Part shown: piece by piece, positions 1 to 5,029 of the stretch | Layout of the letters: the number at the start of each line of letters is the position of its first letter | How positions within the stretch are numbered: the first letter of the stretch is position 1 | From: Pseudomonadota bacterium | GTDB taxonomy: Bacteria; Pseudomonadota; Alphaproteobacteria; Rhizobiales; Devosiaceae | Reading direction: 5' to 3' | Length of the DNA: 5,029 nucleotides | NCBI GenBank assembly: GCA_023390785.1 | Contig: JAEWCE010000142.1 | Location: forward strand, 1-5,029 | Notes under the pieces: model-generated | The model's input: only the letters and a program-made list of their open reading frames with translations | The model's database searches: none | Told to the model about the DNA's origin: nothing | Translations under genes and position numbers: made by a program

Positions 1-38
1 GTGCCGATGCACAGTCGCCCGGTTCCGAGAATGTTGTT

Positions 39-476
39 CTAGCCCTTCGGCATGTCCGGGCAGACCGACGGCACCGGCGCCGGGGTATAGTGCTCCTCGA
101 CGTCGCCGCCCTTGAGCTTCAGCGAAAGCACCAGCTCGTCGGCGGTGAGCGTGACGATGTCGGCCTTGATGTCCATGCCGTCCTCGTTCCAGGTGAGGCT
201 CCTGGCATCGGTCATCTGCCATGGCGACAGGCGGTGCGTCTCCCAGCAGGAATCCTGCACCAGCGTGCCGTCAGAGAGGAACACCTTGATCACGCCGGGC
301 AGGGCAGCATCGTCGCCGGCCTTCACCCAGACGCGGTTGGTGAGATCGCTGGCCGGCTCGTCCTTGCTGTCCGACGATTGCTCCGCTGCGGTCTCGTCGG
401 CCCAGGCCTGGTGCGGCACCGCGGCGCCGACGCCCCACAGCGTCAGCAGCGTCAACAGGGCGGCTTTGCTGGTCAT
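39..476 (-). CDS. Small secreted (periplasmic) protein of unknown function
   Basis: This encodes a 145-residue protein that I do not recognise as a named family. The start is the ATG at 476, because GGAG lies 7 nt upstream and an N-terminal signal peptide follows directly: Lys4, a hydrophobic stretch at about residues 5-20, and a likely signal peptidase I site after AWA (Ala26). The open frame continues upstream to 623, but that extension is arginine-rich, has no signal-like features and runs into the preceding gene. Residues 27-45 are acidic and low in complexity. The mature domain (about 47-145) has alternating short beta-like segments, including VIKVFLSDGTLVQDSCWET, and ends in a proline-rich tail. 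Cys77 and Cys139 are the only cysteines and could form a disulphide in the periplasm. The gene follows the lipoprotein gene on the same strand after 94 nt, so they may share a transcript. Existence and export are well supported; the role is unknown. Confidence 0.8.
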   Translation of the reverse strand: MTSKAALLTLLTLWGVGAAVPHQAWADETAAEQSSDSKDEPASDLTNRVWVKAGDDAALPGVIKVFLSDGTLVQDSCWETHRLSPWQMTDARSLTWNEDGMDIKADIVTLTADELVLSLKLKGGDVEEHYTPAPVPSVCPDMPKG

Positions 477-504
477 GGCGTTTCTCCGCAGTCGTGATCG
501 TTCG

Positions 505-526
505 GCACGTGGGAGTTCCCGCGTGC
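505..526 (-). other. Intercistronic hairpin between the two envelope-protein genes
   Basis: The sequence forms a stem of 9 positions (505-513 with 518-526) around an AGTT/AACT loop. Read on the minus strand, which is the transcribed one, it is GCACG/CGTGC plus GGG/CCC with one A-C mismatch. It lies 29 nt before the ATG at 476. There is no T-run after it, so it is not a classic intrinsic terminator. It could be an mRNA-stabilising or processing hairpin, or it may uncouple the two genes. Confidence 0.45.
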
Positions 527-570
527 GGTTGCAAGTGTGGTGAGCCAAAGGCGGCGAAAATACGGGCGGG

Positions 571-1251
571 CTACGCCTTCGGGCCGAAGCTTGCGAAGAA
601 GTAAGAATTGCCCGCCTCGACATAGCTCGAGGCCACGTCGGAGAAGCGGATCTCGACGCTGCCGCGGCGCTCCAGCGTTACCGGCGTCGCGTTCTCCGGC
701 ACCATCGGCTTGCCCTCGACATAGACGTTGGCGAGGTCGACGTTCACCGGGCCGGCGCTGTCATTGTTCAGGCTGAGGATGAAGAAGGACGGGTCGAAAT
801 CGACCTGCATCGAATCTTCGGCCTGCACCGCCTTGATCACCTCGCCGATCGGCTTCAGCATGCGGAAGCTGAGTCCGGTCTTGCCGTCCTTGGCTGCCGC
901 CTCGATGACGAACAGGTTGGGGCCGGCCACGGTCTTGCCCGCCGGGACGATCTGCACGGCAGTCTCGACTTCGGCGAGTTGTGTCCCCTGGCCATGCTGG
1001 TCCTTGGAGATGCACTGCGCCTTGCCGGTCACCGGCGCCAGTGCCTTGAGCTTTGCAACCAGCGCATCGAGGCCCTTCTTGCAGTCGTCCTCGCCGCCCT
1101 GCGGAATCCGCAGCAGAGCCGGGACCGACACGGCCTCGCCCTTGTCGAGTGCGGTCTGCACATCGGCCAGATAGACGGTCGACTCAACCTCCGGGGCGCA
1201 GGCGGCGAGCAGCGGCAGCGCGAGCAAAGCGACGAACGGCTTCAATTTCAT
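571..1251 (-). CDS. Predicted outer- or inner-membrane lipoprotein, unknown function
   Basis: This encodes a 226-residue predicted lipoprotein. The ATG at 1251 is chosen because GGGAG lies 6 nt upstream and the protein then begins with a textbook lipoprotein signal: Lys2/Lys4, a hydrophobic core, and a lipobox LAAC with the acylated cysteine at 18. The longer open frame to 1386 would bury this signal. Right after the cysteine come APEVESTVYLADVQTAL, then a helical segment with Cys57 and Cys80 (possibly disulphide-linked), then a beta-rich C-terminal half (about 95-226) with segments such as VDFDPSFFILSLNNDS. The residue after Cys is Ala, which in enterobacteria would favour outer-membrane sorting. 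The 'VES-V-L' start and spaced cysteines recall from memory small lipoproteins of unknown function (DUF7424-like), but I cannot confirm that. It lies upstream of the small secreted gene and may form a two-gene unit with it. Confidence 0.85.
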   Translation of the reverse strand: MKLKPFVALLALPLLAACAPEVESTVYLADVQTALDKGEAVSVPALLRIPQGGEDDCKKGLDALVAKLKALAPVTGKAQCISKDQHGQGTQLAEVETAVQIVPAGKTVAGPNLFVIEAAAKDGKTGLSFRMLKPIGEVIKAVQAEDSMQVDFDPSFFILSLNNDSAGPVNVDLANVYVEGKPMVPENATPVTLERRGSVEIRFSDVASSYVEAGNSYFFASFGPKA

Positions 1252-1357
1252 GTGGAGCTCCCAAGCGAATGATCGCCGGCACATGGCACCGGCAATCTGA
1301 ACGCAGGATGAGCGGATGGTGACCGGGCCGGGGCAGTGTCGTGGCGAAAGGGGCATG

Positions 1358-1370
1358 TTCATTCCCGCAC
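1358..1370 (+). repeat. Half-copy of the ATTCCCGC palindromic repeat
   Basis: The 12 bases TCATTCCCGCAC (1359-1370) match the 5' half of the nearby palindromic repeat, including the TC in front of ATTCCCGC, and sit exactly 40 nt before the full left arm in the same orientation. The second half of the palindrome is missing here, so this looks like a decayed or truncated copy. Chance similarity is possible in so short a match. Confidence 0.35.
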
Positions 1371-1396
1371 TTTGCCGTGCCCGCATCCCGCCCCAA

Positions 1397-1482
1397 CGTC
1401 ATTCCCGCGCAGGCGGGAATCCAAACCGGGCCTTCGGACATCCGAAAGCCTTGCCTCGATTCCCGCCTGTGCGGGAATGACG
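1397..1482. repeat. 86-bp composite inverted repeat with palindromic arms (REP/dRS3-like)
   Basis: Two 25-bp arms, 1397-1421 and 1458-1482, are inverted copies of each other with a single mismatch. Each arm is itself a hairpin: ATTCCCGC, a 4-nt loop (GCAG left, CTGT right), then GCGGGAAT. The core fits ATTCCC-N8-GGGAAT, the layout of the Neisseria dRS3 repeat and of similar 'GTCATTCCCGC' repeats common in proteobacterial intergenic DNA. The 36-nt centre has its own small inverted repeat, TTCGGA-CA-TCCGAA (1433-1446). The whole unit could fold as one long hairpin or as two or three small ones. It lies 49 nt beyond the stop of the flavin oxidoreductase gene and about 145 nt upstream of the lipoprotein start, so it could also act as a transcript end. 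The repeat identity is clear from the sequence; its mobility is inference. Confidence 0.85.
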
Positions 1483-1531
1483 ATGTGGAAACATTTGAGT
1501 CACCGCGCCTGTCGCGCCCGCCACTTGCGGC

Positions 1532-2656
1532 CTATCCCTGCCTGATCCCCAGCACCTTGTCCTTGCCGCGGATGCGGTCGCGGGCCTGCTTGGGCCACAG
1601 GTCGTATTGGGCGCCGTCGAGCTCGTGGTGGGCATGGATGGCCCAGTTCGGGTCCTCCAGCGCGCCGCGGGCCAGGGCGATCATGTCGGCCTCGCCGGTT
1701 TCGAGGATCGTCTCGGCATCTTTCGGATTGTCGATCAGGCCGACCGCGATCGTGGTGACCCCGGTCCGCTTGATCGCCTGCGCCAGCGGCACCTGGTAGA
1801 GCGGCCCCGGCGTCAGGGCGTACGCGGCAACGCCACCGGACGAGACGTGGATGACGTCGACACCAAGCGGCTTGAGTTCCTCGACCAGGACGACCGAATC
1901 GTCGATGTCCCAGCCGCCTTCGGCCGCGTCGGTGGCAGAGATGCGCATGAACAGGGGCTTGTGCGCCGGCCATGCCGCCCGCACCGCGCGGGCCACCTCG
2001 AGCGCAAAGCGCATGCGGTTCTCGCGGCTGCCGCCATAGGCGTCGGTGCGGTGGTTGGCGATGGGCGAGAGGAACTGGTTGATCAGGTAGCCATGGGCGC
2101 CATGGATCTCGACCACGGCTAACCCGGCGGCGTCAGCCCCCCGCGCCGCGGCGGCGAAAGCCTCGACGGTGGCGGCGATATCGTCCAGCGTCATCTCGCG
2201 CGGCGTGGTGTAGCCCGGCGCAGTCGTGGGCTGGATGATCGGGCTGGGCGCGACGGGCGTCCAGGCTTCGAAAGCGAGCTCCACCTTCTCGGCCTCGGTC
2301 TCATTGAAGTCACGCCGCCACGGGATAGGCGTTGCGGCCTTGCGTCCGGCGTGGGCGAGCTGGATGCCGGCGGCGGCCCCTTCCTGGTGCAGGAAATCGA
2401 CGATGTGCCTGAGTGGCCCCACCTGCTCGTCGGTCCACAGCCCGAGGTCGGCATAGGAAATCCGGCCCTCCGGCACCACACCAGTGGCCTCGAGGATGAC
2501 GAGGCCGAAGCCGCCCATCGCAAAGCGGCCGAGATGCACGAAATGCCAGTCATTGGCGACGCCGTGCCGGGCAGAATACTGGCACATGGGGGCGACGACG
2601 GCGCGGTTGCGAAGTGTCAGCTCGCGCAGCGTGAGGGGAGAAAACAGGAGGGACAT
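1532..2656 (-). CDS. NADH:flavin oxidoreductase / Old Yellow Enzyme (YqjM/NamA type)
   Basis: This encodes a 374-residue cytoplasmic FMN enzyme of the Old Yellow Enzyme family, which uses NAD(P)H to reduce activated C=C bonds such as those of enones. It is full length for the thermophilic-like class typified by YqjM (NamA). Visible motifs are PMCQYS at 23-28 (Cys25 tunes the flavin, Tyr27 binds substrate), Gln99 and His102 in IQLAHAGRK, the active-site pair His185/His188 in EIHGAHGYL with Tyr190, NQFLSPIANHRTDAYGGS at 193-210, RENRMRF at 211-217, Arg238 in FMRIS, and the FMN-phosphate region GLIDNP (306-311) to ALARG (327-331). The start at 2656 (MSLLFSPLTLR) matches the family N-terminus, although no good Shine-Dalgarno precedes it; the ATG at 2710 would add 18 unrelated residues. 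It is transcribed divergently from the quinoprotein gene, with 152 nt between the starts. The physiological substrate cannot be read from the sequence. Confidence 0.96.
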   Translation of the reverse strand: MSLLFSPLTLRELTLRNRAVVAPMCQYSARHGVANDWHFVHLGRFAMGGFGLVILEATGVVPEGRISYADLGLWTDEQVGPLRHIVDFLHQEGAAAGIQLAHAGRKAATPIPWRRDFNETEAEKVELAFEAWTPVAPSPIIQPTTAPGYTTPREMTLDDIAATVEAFAAAARGADAAGLAVVEIHGAHGYLINQFLSPIANHRTDAYGGSRENRMRFALEVARAVRAAWPAHKPLFMRISATDAAEGGWDIDDSVVLVEELKPLGVDVIHVSSGGVAAYALTPGPLYQVPLAQAIKRTGVTTIAVGLIDNPKDAETILETGEADMIALARGALEDPNWAIHAHHELDGAQYDLWPKQARDRIRGKDKVLGIRQG

Positions 2657-2705
2657 CAATCTGCTGGGATCATGGAGGGAGGCTCGTACTGTGGCGTATC
2701 CGCTC

Positions 2706-2727
2706 TCCATCGGCAAGAGACGATGGA
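2706..2727. promoter_or_regulatory. Operator-like inverted repeat in the divergent promoter region
   Basis: TCCATCG (2706-2712) and CGATGGA (2721-2727) are perfect inverted arms around an 8-nt spacer, about 50 nt from the flavin enzyme start and 82 nt from the quinoprotein start. A shorter pair, ACGGT (2746-2750) and ACCGT (2760-2764), lies beside it. The placement between two divergent genes fits a shared regulator site. No regulator gene is in the window and no clear -35/-10 pair stands out, so the function is inferred only. Confidence 0.35.
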
Positions 2728-2796
2728 AGCAAAACCTGCTCCCGCACGGTACAAGGACAACCGTTTGGCCGCATCGACGTTGCAGTGGGAGAAAAC

Positions 2797-2802
2797 GGAG
2801 GA
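2797..2802 (+). promoter_or_regulatory. Ribosome binding site that fixes the quinoprotein start
   Basis: GGAGGA ends 6 nt before the ATG at 2809. It would lie inside the coding region if the in-frame GTG at 2785 were used, so it decides the start in favour of 2809, where the signal peptide begins at once. Confidence 0.85.
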
Positions 2803-2808
2803 CTTTCC

Positions 2809-4131
2809 ATGCATGCGTTCTGCCTGGCCGCCCTCGCGGTGGCGTTGCTTTCGACCTCGGCCCTGGCACAGGGCAAGGTGCTGACCGGCAAGGAGGCGCT
2901 CGGCGGCTGGCGCGACGATGCGCCGGGGACGACCCGGCACCTGACCGTCGACGACCTCGAGGCGCCCTTCGTCAGCAAGAGCGCATCCAACACGGCGCAG
3001 CCCGTGCCGATGCCCGAGGGGCAATTGCCCAAGGTGCCCGATGGCTACAGCATCACGCTCGTGGCCAAGGGCATCGACAATCCGCGTGCCATCCGCTTTG
3101 CGCCCAATGGCGACCTGTTCATCGCCAATTCCGCCGACGGACAGGTGCTGGTGCTGAAGGGTGGGCAGGCCGGCGAGCCGCAGGTGTTCATCGACGGACT
3201 GAACGAGCCCTATGGGGTAGCGTTCTACCCGGCGGACGCGCCCGAATGGATCTACATCGCCGAGAGCGACGGGCTGCAGCGCTACCCGTACAAGCCCGGC
3301 GACCTCGAGGTCTCGGGCAAGGGTGAACCCATCATCACCGGCATCGATCCCAATCACCACTGGACGCGCGACGTGGTGTTCTCGCCCGACGGCAAGACGC
3401 TCTACTACTCGGTCGGCTCGGGCAGCAATGTCGGCGACGGCACCATGGAGAAGACCCCCAAGGGCGGTCTCGACGCCTGGATCGCCGGCCACCCGCTCGG
3501 CGTCGCCTGGGGCGAGGAGGAGCGGCGGGCGGCCGTACTCGCCACCGATCCCGATGGCAAGAACGAGCGCTATTTCGCCACCGGCCTCAGGAACTGCGCC
3601 GGCATGACACTGCAGCCGGCGACCGGCAAGCCGTGGTGCGTGGTCAACGAACGCGACGCCCTGGGCGACAACATCCCCTTCGACTACGCCACCTCGGTCA
3701 CCGAAGGCGCCTTCTACGGCTGGCCTTGGTTCTATATCGGCGACCATCCCGACCCGCGCTGGAGCGACACGCCGCGCGATGACCTCAAGGGCAAGGTCAC
3801 GGTGCCCGACGTGTTGTTCCAGGCGCATTCGGCACCGCTCAACATCGCCTTCGAGACCGGCAACGGGCTCGGGCCGGAGGCGAAAGGCGATGCGTTCGTT
3901 GCACTGCATGGCTCGTGGAACCGCGGCACCCGCACCGGCTACAAGATCGTCCAGCTCGAGTTCGATAAGGACGGCAAGGCGGCCGGCACCTACACCGATT
4001 TCGTCACCGGGTTCGTCCTCAGCGACGACGATGTCTGGGGCCGTCCGGTTGGCGTCGCCTTCGACAAGGCCGGCAACCTCTATTTCTCCGAAGACGGCAG
4101 CGGCAGCATCTGGAAGGTGAGCAAGCAGTAG
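2809..4131 (+). CDS. Secreted PQQ-dependent sugar dehydrogenase (sorbosone dehydrogenase family)
   Basis: This encodes a 440-residue soluble quinoprotein with a six-bladed beta-propeller fold, as in the soluble glucose/L-sorbosone dehydrogenase superfamily; members oxidise sugars or related aldehydes and alcohols with pyrroloquinoline quinone. A signal peptide occupies residues 1-20 (cleavage after ALA), placing it in the periplasm; its n-region lacks Lys or Arg. Residues 21-75 form a linker, then the propeller starts at about VPDGYSITLVAKGIDNPRAI. Family landmarks are HHWTRDVVFSPDGKTLYYS (183-201), GLRNCAGMTLQPATG (259-273), NERDALGDNIPFDY (280-293), FYGWPWFY (302-309), QAHSAPLNIAF (338-348), ALHGSWNR (365-372), and GRPVGVAFDKAGNLYFSEDG (411-430). 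No CxxCH haem motif is present, so electrons must leave through a separate carrier. No PQQ synthesis genes are nearby. It is divergent from the flavin enzyme and convergent with the cation transporter. The true substrate is unknown; family placement is firm. Confidence 0.93.
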   Translation: MHAFCLAALAVALLSTSALAQGKVLTGKEALGGWRDDAPGTTRHLTVDDLEAPFVSKSASNTAQPVPMPEGQLPKVPDGYSITLVAKGIDNPRAIRFAPNGDLFIANSADGQVLVLKGGQAGEPQVFIDGLNEPYGVAFYPADAPEWIYIAESDGLQRYPYKPGDLEVSGKGEPIITGIDPNHHWTRDVVFSPDGKTLYYSVGSGSNVGDGTMEKTPKGGLDAWIAGHPLGVAWGEEERRAAVLATDPDGKNERYFATGLRNCAGMTLQPATGKPWCVVNERDALGDNIPFDYATSVTEGAFYGWPWFYIGDHPDPRWSDTPRDDLKGKVTVPDVLFQAHSAPLNIAFETGNGLGPEAKGDAFVALHGSWNRGTRTGYKIVQLEFDKDGKAAGTYTDFVTGFVLSDDDVWGRPVGVAFDKAGNLYFSEDGSGSIWKVSKQ

Positions 4132-4152
4132 CCTCCGCTCTTGCTCGGCCCG

Positions 4153-4186
4153 ATCCGCGTCCCACCGATACCCATGGGGCGCGGAT
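4153..4186 (+). terminator. Hairpin terminator between convergent genes
   Basis: An 11-bp stem (4153-4163 with 4176-4186; one G-U pair in the plus-strand RNA) encloses a 12-nt loop. It starts 22 nt after the quinoprotein stop and ends 12 nt before the stop of the convergent transporter gene. The plus-strand RNA pairs completely, whereas the minus-strand RNA has one A-C mismatch. No run of T follows on either strand, so it may need help to terminate or may mainly protect the 3' end. Confidence 0.55.
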
Positions 4187-4197
4187 TGCCGTCGCGC

Positions 4198-4779
4198 TCA
4201 GGCCTGGGCTGCCGCGTGCTCTTCGTGCGCCGCTTGCCAGACTTCGCGGGCGGCGTCGAGGTTCATGGCGGCGATGCCGAGCCCGACCACCACGTCCGGC
4301 CAGATGCTCGGCCAGGCCGCCGTCACCAGCCCCGCCGCGACGATCGCGATGTTGGCCAGCACGTCGTTGCGCGCCGACAGGAACGCGGCGCGGGTCAGGC
4401 TGCCGCCATGCGTGCGGAAGCGGGCCAGCATCAGCGCACACGCGCCGTTGATGATCATGGCGCCGAGGCCGGTCAGCGACAATTGCACCGGCTCGGGCGG
4501 CATGGGCGCGGCGAACTTGGTCCATAGCGACCACAGCACCGCGAGAGCCGGCACCAGCAGGATGCCCGCCAGGGCCATCCCCAGCCGGGCCCGCGACCGC
4601 GGCGCCCAGTTCAGCGCGAGGAAGATCAGGATGTTGACCGAGGCGTCCTCGAGGAAGTCGACGCTGTCGGAAAACAGCGACACCGAGCCGATATGCAGTG
4701 CCACCGCGAACTCGACGCCGAAATAGGCGAGGTTGAGCAGGGCGACGACGAGGACGGTGCGACGCAGGGCAGGGACCAT
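4198..4779 (-). CDS. Short cation-diffusion-facilitator-like transporter
   Basis: This encodes a 193-residue inner-membrane protein resembling the transmembrane domain of cation diffusion facilitators, which export divalent metals using the proton gradient. Hydrophobic segments lie at about 8-29, 33-57, 66-88, 100-120, 132-153 and 156-175, which gives the six-helix layout. Segment two carries SVSLFSDSVDFLEDASVN, with Asp41 and Asp45 as a DxxxD metal pair. Segment five carries SARNDVLANIAIVAAGL, with Asp139 but Ser135 where classical members have His. The usual cytoplasmic dimerisation domain is missing; instead there is a tail of about 18 residues ending in HEEHAAAQA. The start at 4779 is chosen because residues follow the family from there, although its Shine-Dalgarno is weak. 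The open frame runs on to 5016 but translates repeat DNA. The metal is unknown; the protein may be a CDF-like relative rather than a proven exporter. Confidence 0.85.
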   Translation of the reverse strand: MVPALRRTVLVVALLNLAYFGVEFAVALHIGSVSLFSDSVDFLEDASVNILIFLALNWAPRSRARLGMALAGILLVPALAVLWSLWTKFAAPMPPEPVQLSLTGLGAMIINGACALMLARFRTHGGSLTRAAFLSARNDVLANIAIVAAGLVTAAWPSIWPDVVVGLGIAAMNLDAAREVWQAAHEEHAAAQA

Positions 4780-4843
4780 GGACCGCGTTGGTACGATGGG
4801 CCGCGCTCCGCCACAAGGCCCGCGGTCTGGTCCTCCCCTAGGC

Positions 4844-4908
4844 GTTGCGTAGCAACAGCGGTTGGCCGAACGAGCCCCCAGCGGCCGGCTCGGCCGTCCC
4901 TCCGGGAC
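4844..4908. other. Hairpin-rich leader or decayed palindromic repeat upstream of the transporter
   Basis: Three short inverted repeats follow one another: GTTGC-GTA-GCAAC (4844-4856), CGAGCC/GGCTCG (4871-4876 with 4887-4892) and GTCCC-TCC-GGGAC (4896-4908). They lie 65-130 nt before the transporter ATG and could form the mRNA leader of that gene. I do not recognise a known riboswitch class. The TTGCGTAGCAA style is also typical of intergenic repeats in Hyphomicrobiales, so a degenerate repeat is equally likely. Confidence 0.35.
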
Positions 4909-4942
4909 TGGGATTGCTGTCGCGGTTAGTGCGTTTCGTGTT

Positions 4943-4960
4943 GTCCCGACCGGTCGGTAC
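4943..4960. promoter_or_regulatory. TetR-operator-like palindrome
   Basis: CCGACCGGTCGG (4946-4957) is a perfect 12-bp palindrome, and one mismatch further out GT/AC extends it to 18 bp. ACCGACCGGTCGGT-type palindromes are common operators of TetR-family repressors. It lies about 165 nt upstream of the transporter start and 70 nt from the window edge, so it may serve this gene or one just outside. The regulator is not in the window. Confidence 0.45.
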
Positions 4961-4979
4961 ATTTGGCCCCCGCCCCCAG

Positions 4980-5002
4980 CCCCTCCCCGCAAGGGGGAGG
5001 GG
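4980..5002. repeat. C/G-rich intergenic hairpin repeat
   Basis: CCCCTCCCC (4980-4988) pairs with GGGGAGGGG (4994-5002) around the loop GCAAG. Near-identical 'CCCCTCCCCGCAAGGGGGAGGGG' hairpins occur often between genes in Hyphomicrobiales and other alphaproteobacteria, from general knowledge. It could end transcription of a gene lying beyond the right edge, but no T-run is present. Confidence 0.6.
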
Positions 5003-5029
5003 GGCGATGGAACCACGACTACGATGATG

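Noticed and set aside
112..543. Plus-strand open frame over the small secreted gene
   Set aside because: It is serine-rich, antisense to a gene with a good ribosome site and signal peptide, and has no recognisable features.
1252..1345. Promoter search upstream of the lipoprotein gene, including the GCCGG/CCGGC hairpin at 1275-1293
   Set aside because: A TTGCCG-like -35 can be found, but no acceptable -10 at proper spacing; the 5-bp hairpin with a 9-nt loop is within chance expectation.
1397..1482. Possible CRISPR array from the repeated ATTCCCGC motif
   Set aside because: There are only two full copies, they are inverted rather than direct, and there are no spacer units or cas genes.
2657..2869. 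N-terminal extension of the flavin enzyme
   Set aside because: The family N-terminus begins at MSLLFSPLTL (2656), and the extension would overlap the quinoprotein coding start and its ribosome site.
2484..3326. Plus-strand open frame of 280 codons across the divergent region
   Set aside because: It overlaps the flavin enzyme start in antisense and the quinoprotein in another frame, and its translation is arginine-rich with no family features.
2656..3909. Long minus-strand open frame (417 codons) opposite the quinoprotein gene
   Set aside because: It is rich in Arg, Val and Gly, has no recognisable domain, and lies wholly antisense to a gene with clear family motifs; long antisense frames are usual in GC-rich DNA.
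4019..4816. Minus-strand frame starting at TTG 4816 after the AGGGGAGGA sequence
   Set aside because: The spacing to the TTG is too long (14 nt), and the translation is an arginine-rich out-of-frame shadow of the transporter running into the quinoprotein gene.
4780..5016. N-terminal extension of the transporter up to 5016
   Set aside because: The added 79 residues translate the C/G-rich repeat and hairpin region and do not resemble the family; the membrane protein begins sensibly at 4779.

Overview
The window is GC-rich (roughly 65% by eye). Gene content, codon use and intergenic repeats suggest an alphaproteobacterial chromosome, probably Hyphomicrobiales (Devosia-like or a relative). This placement is inference; there is no rRNA or other marker gene in the window. 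I see five protein-coding genes, no tRNA/rRNA, no insertion sequence and no CRISPR array.

Left part (1-1251), minus strand: a 226-aa predicted lipoprotein (571-1251) lies upstream of a 145-aa predicted secreted protein (39-476). They are separated by 94 nt that contain a hairpin. Both are cell-envelope proteins of unknown function and may be co-transcribed.

Middle (1252-2808): a 280-nt intergenic stretch carries an 86-bp composite inverted repeat whose two arms are each palindromic (core ATTCCCGCGCAGGCGGGAAT), plus a half-copy nearby. Next is a complete Old Yellow Enzyme of the YqjM/NamA type on the minus strand (1532-2656). A 152-nt divergent promoter region with an operator-like inverted repeat separates it from the next gene.

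Right part (2809-5029): a secreted PQQ-dependent, sorbosone-dehydrogenase-like beta-propeller protein is on the plus strand (2809-4131). It converges, across a hairpin terminator, on a short cation-diffusion-facilitator-like membrane protein on the minus strand (4198-4779). The last 250 nt have no gene but hold a hairpin-rich segment, a 12-bp perfect palindrome resembling a TetR-type operator, and a C/G-rich hairpin of the kind scattered through Hyphomicrobiales intergenic DNA.

Functionally this looks like ordinary accessory metabolism: a cytoplasmic flavin ene-reductase, a periplasmic quinoprotein that may be divergently co-regulated with it, a metal transporter and two unknown envelope proteins. 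No PQQ-synthesis genes and no obvious new multi-gene system are present. The points most worth a second look are the composite repeat, the unusual metal-site residues of the short transporter, the edge operator and the uncharacterised envelope pair.
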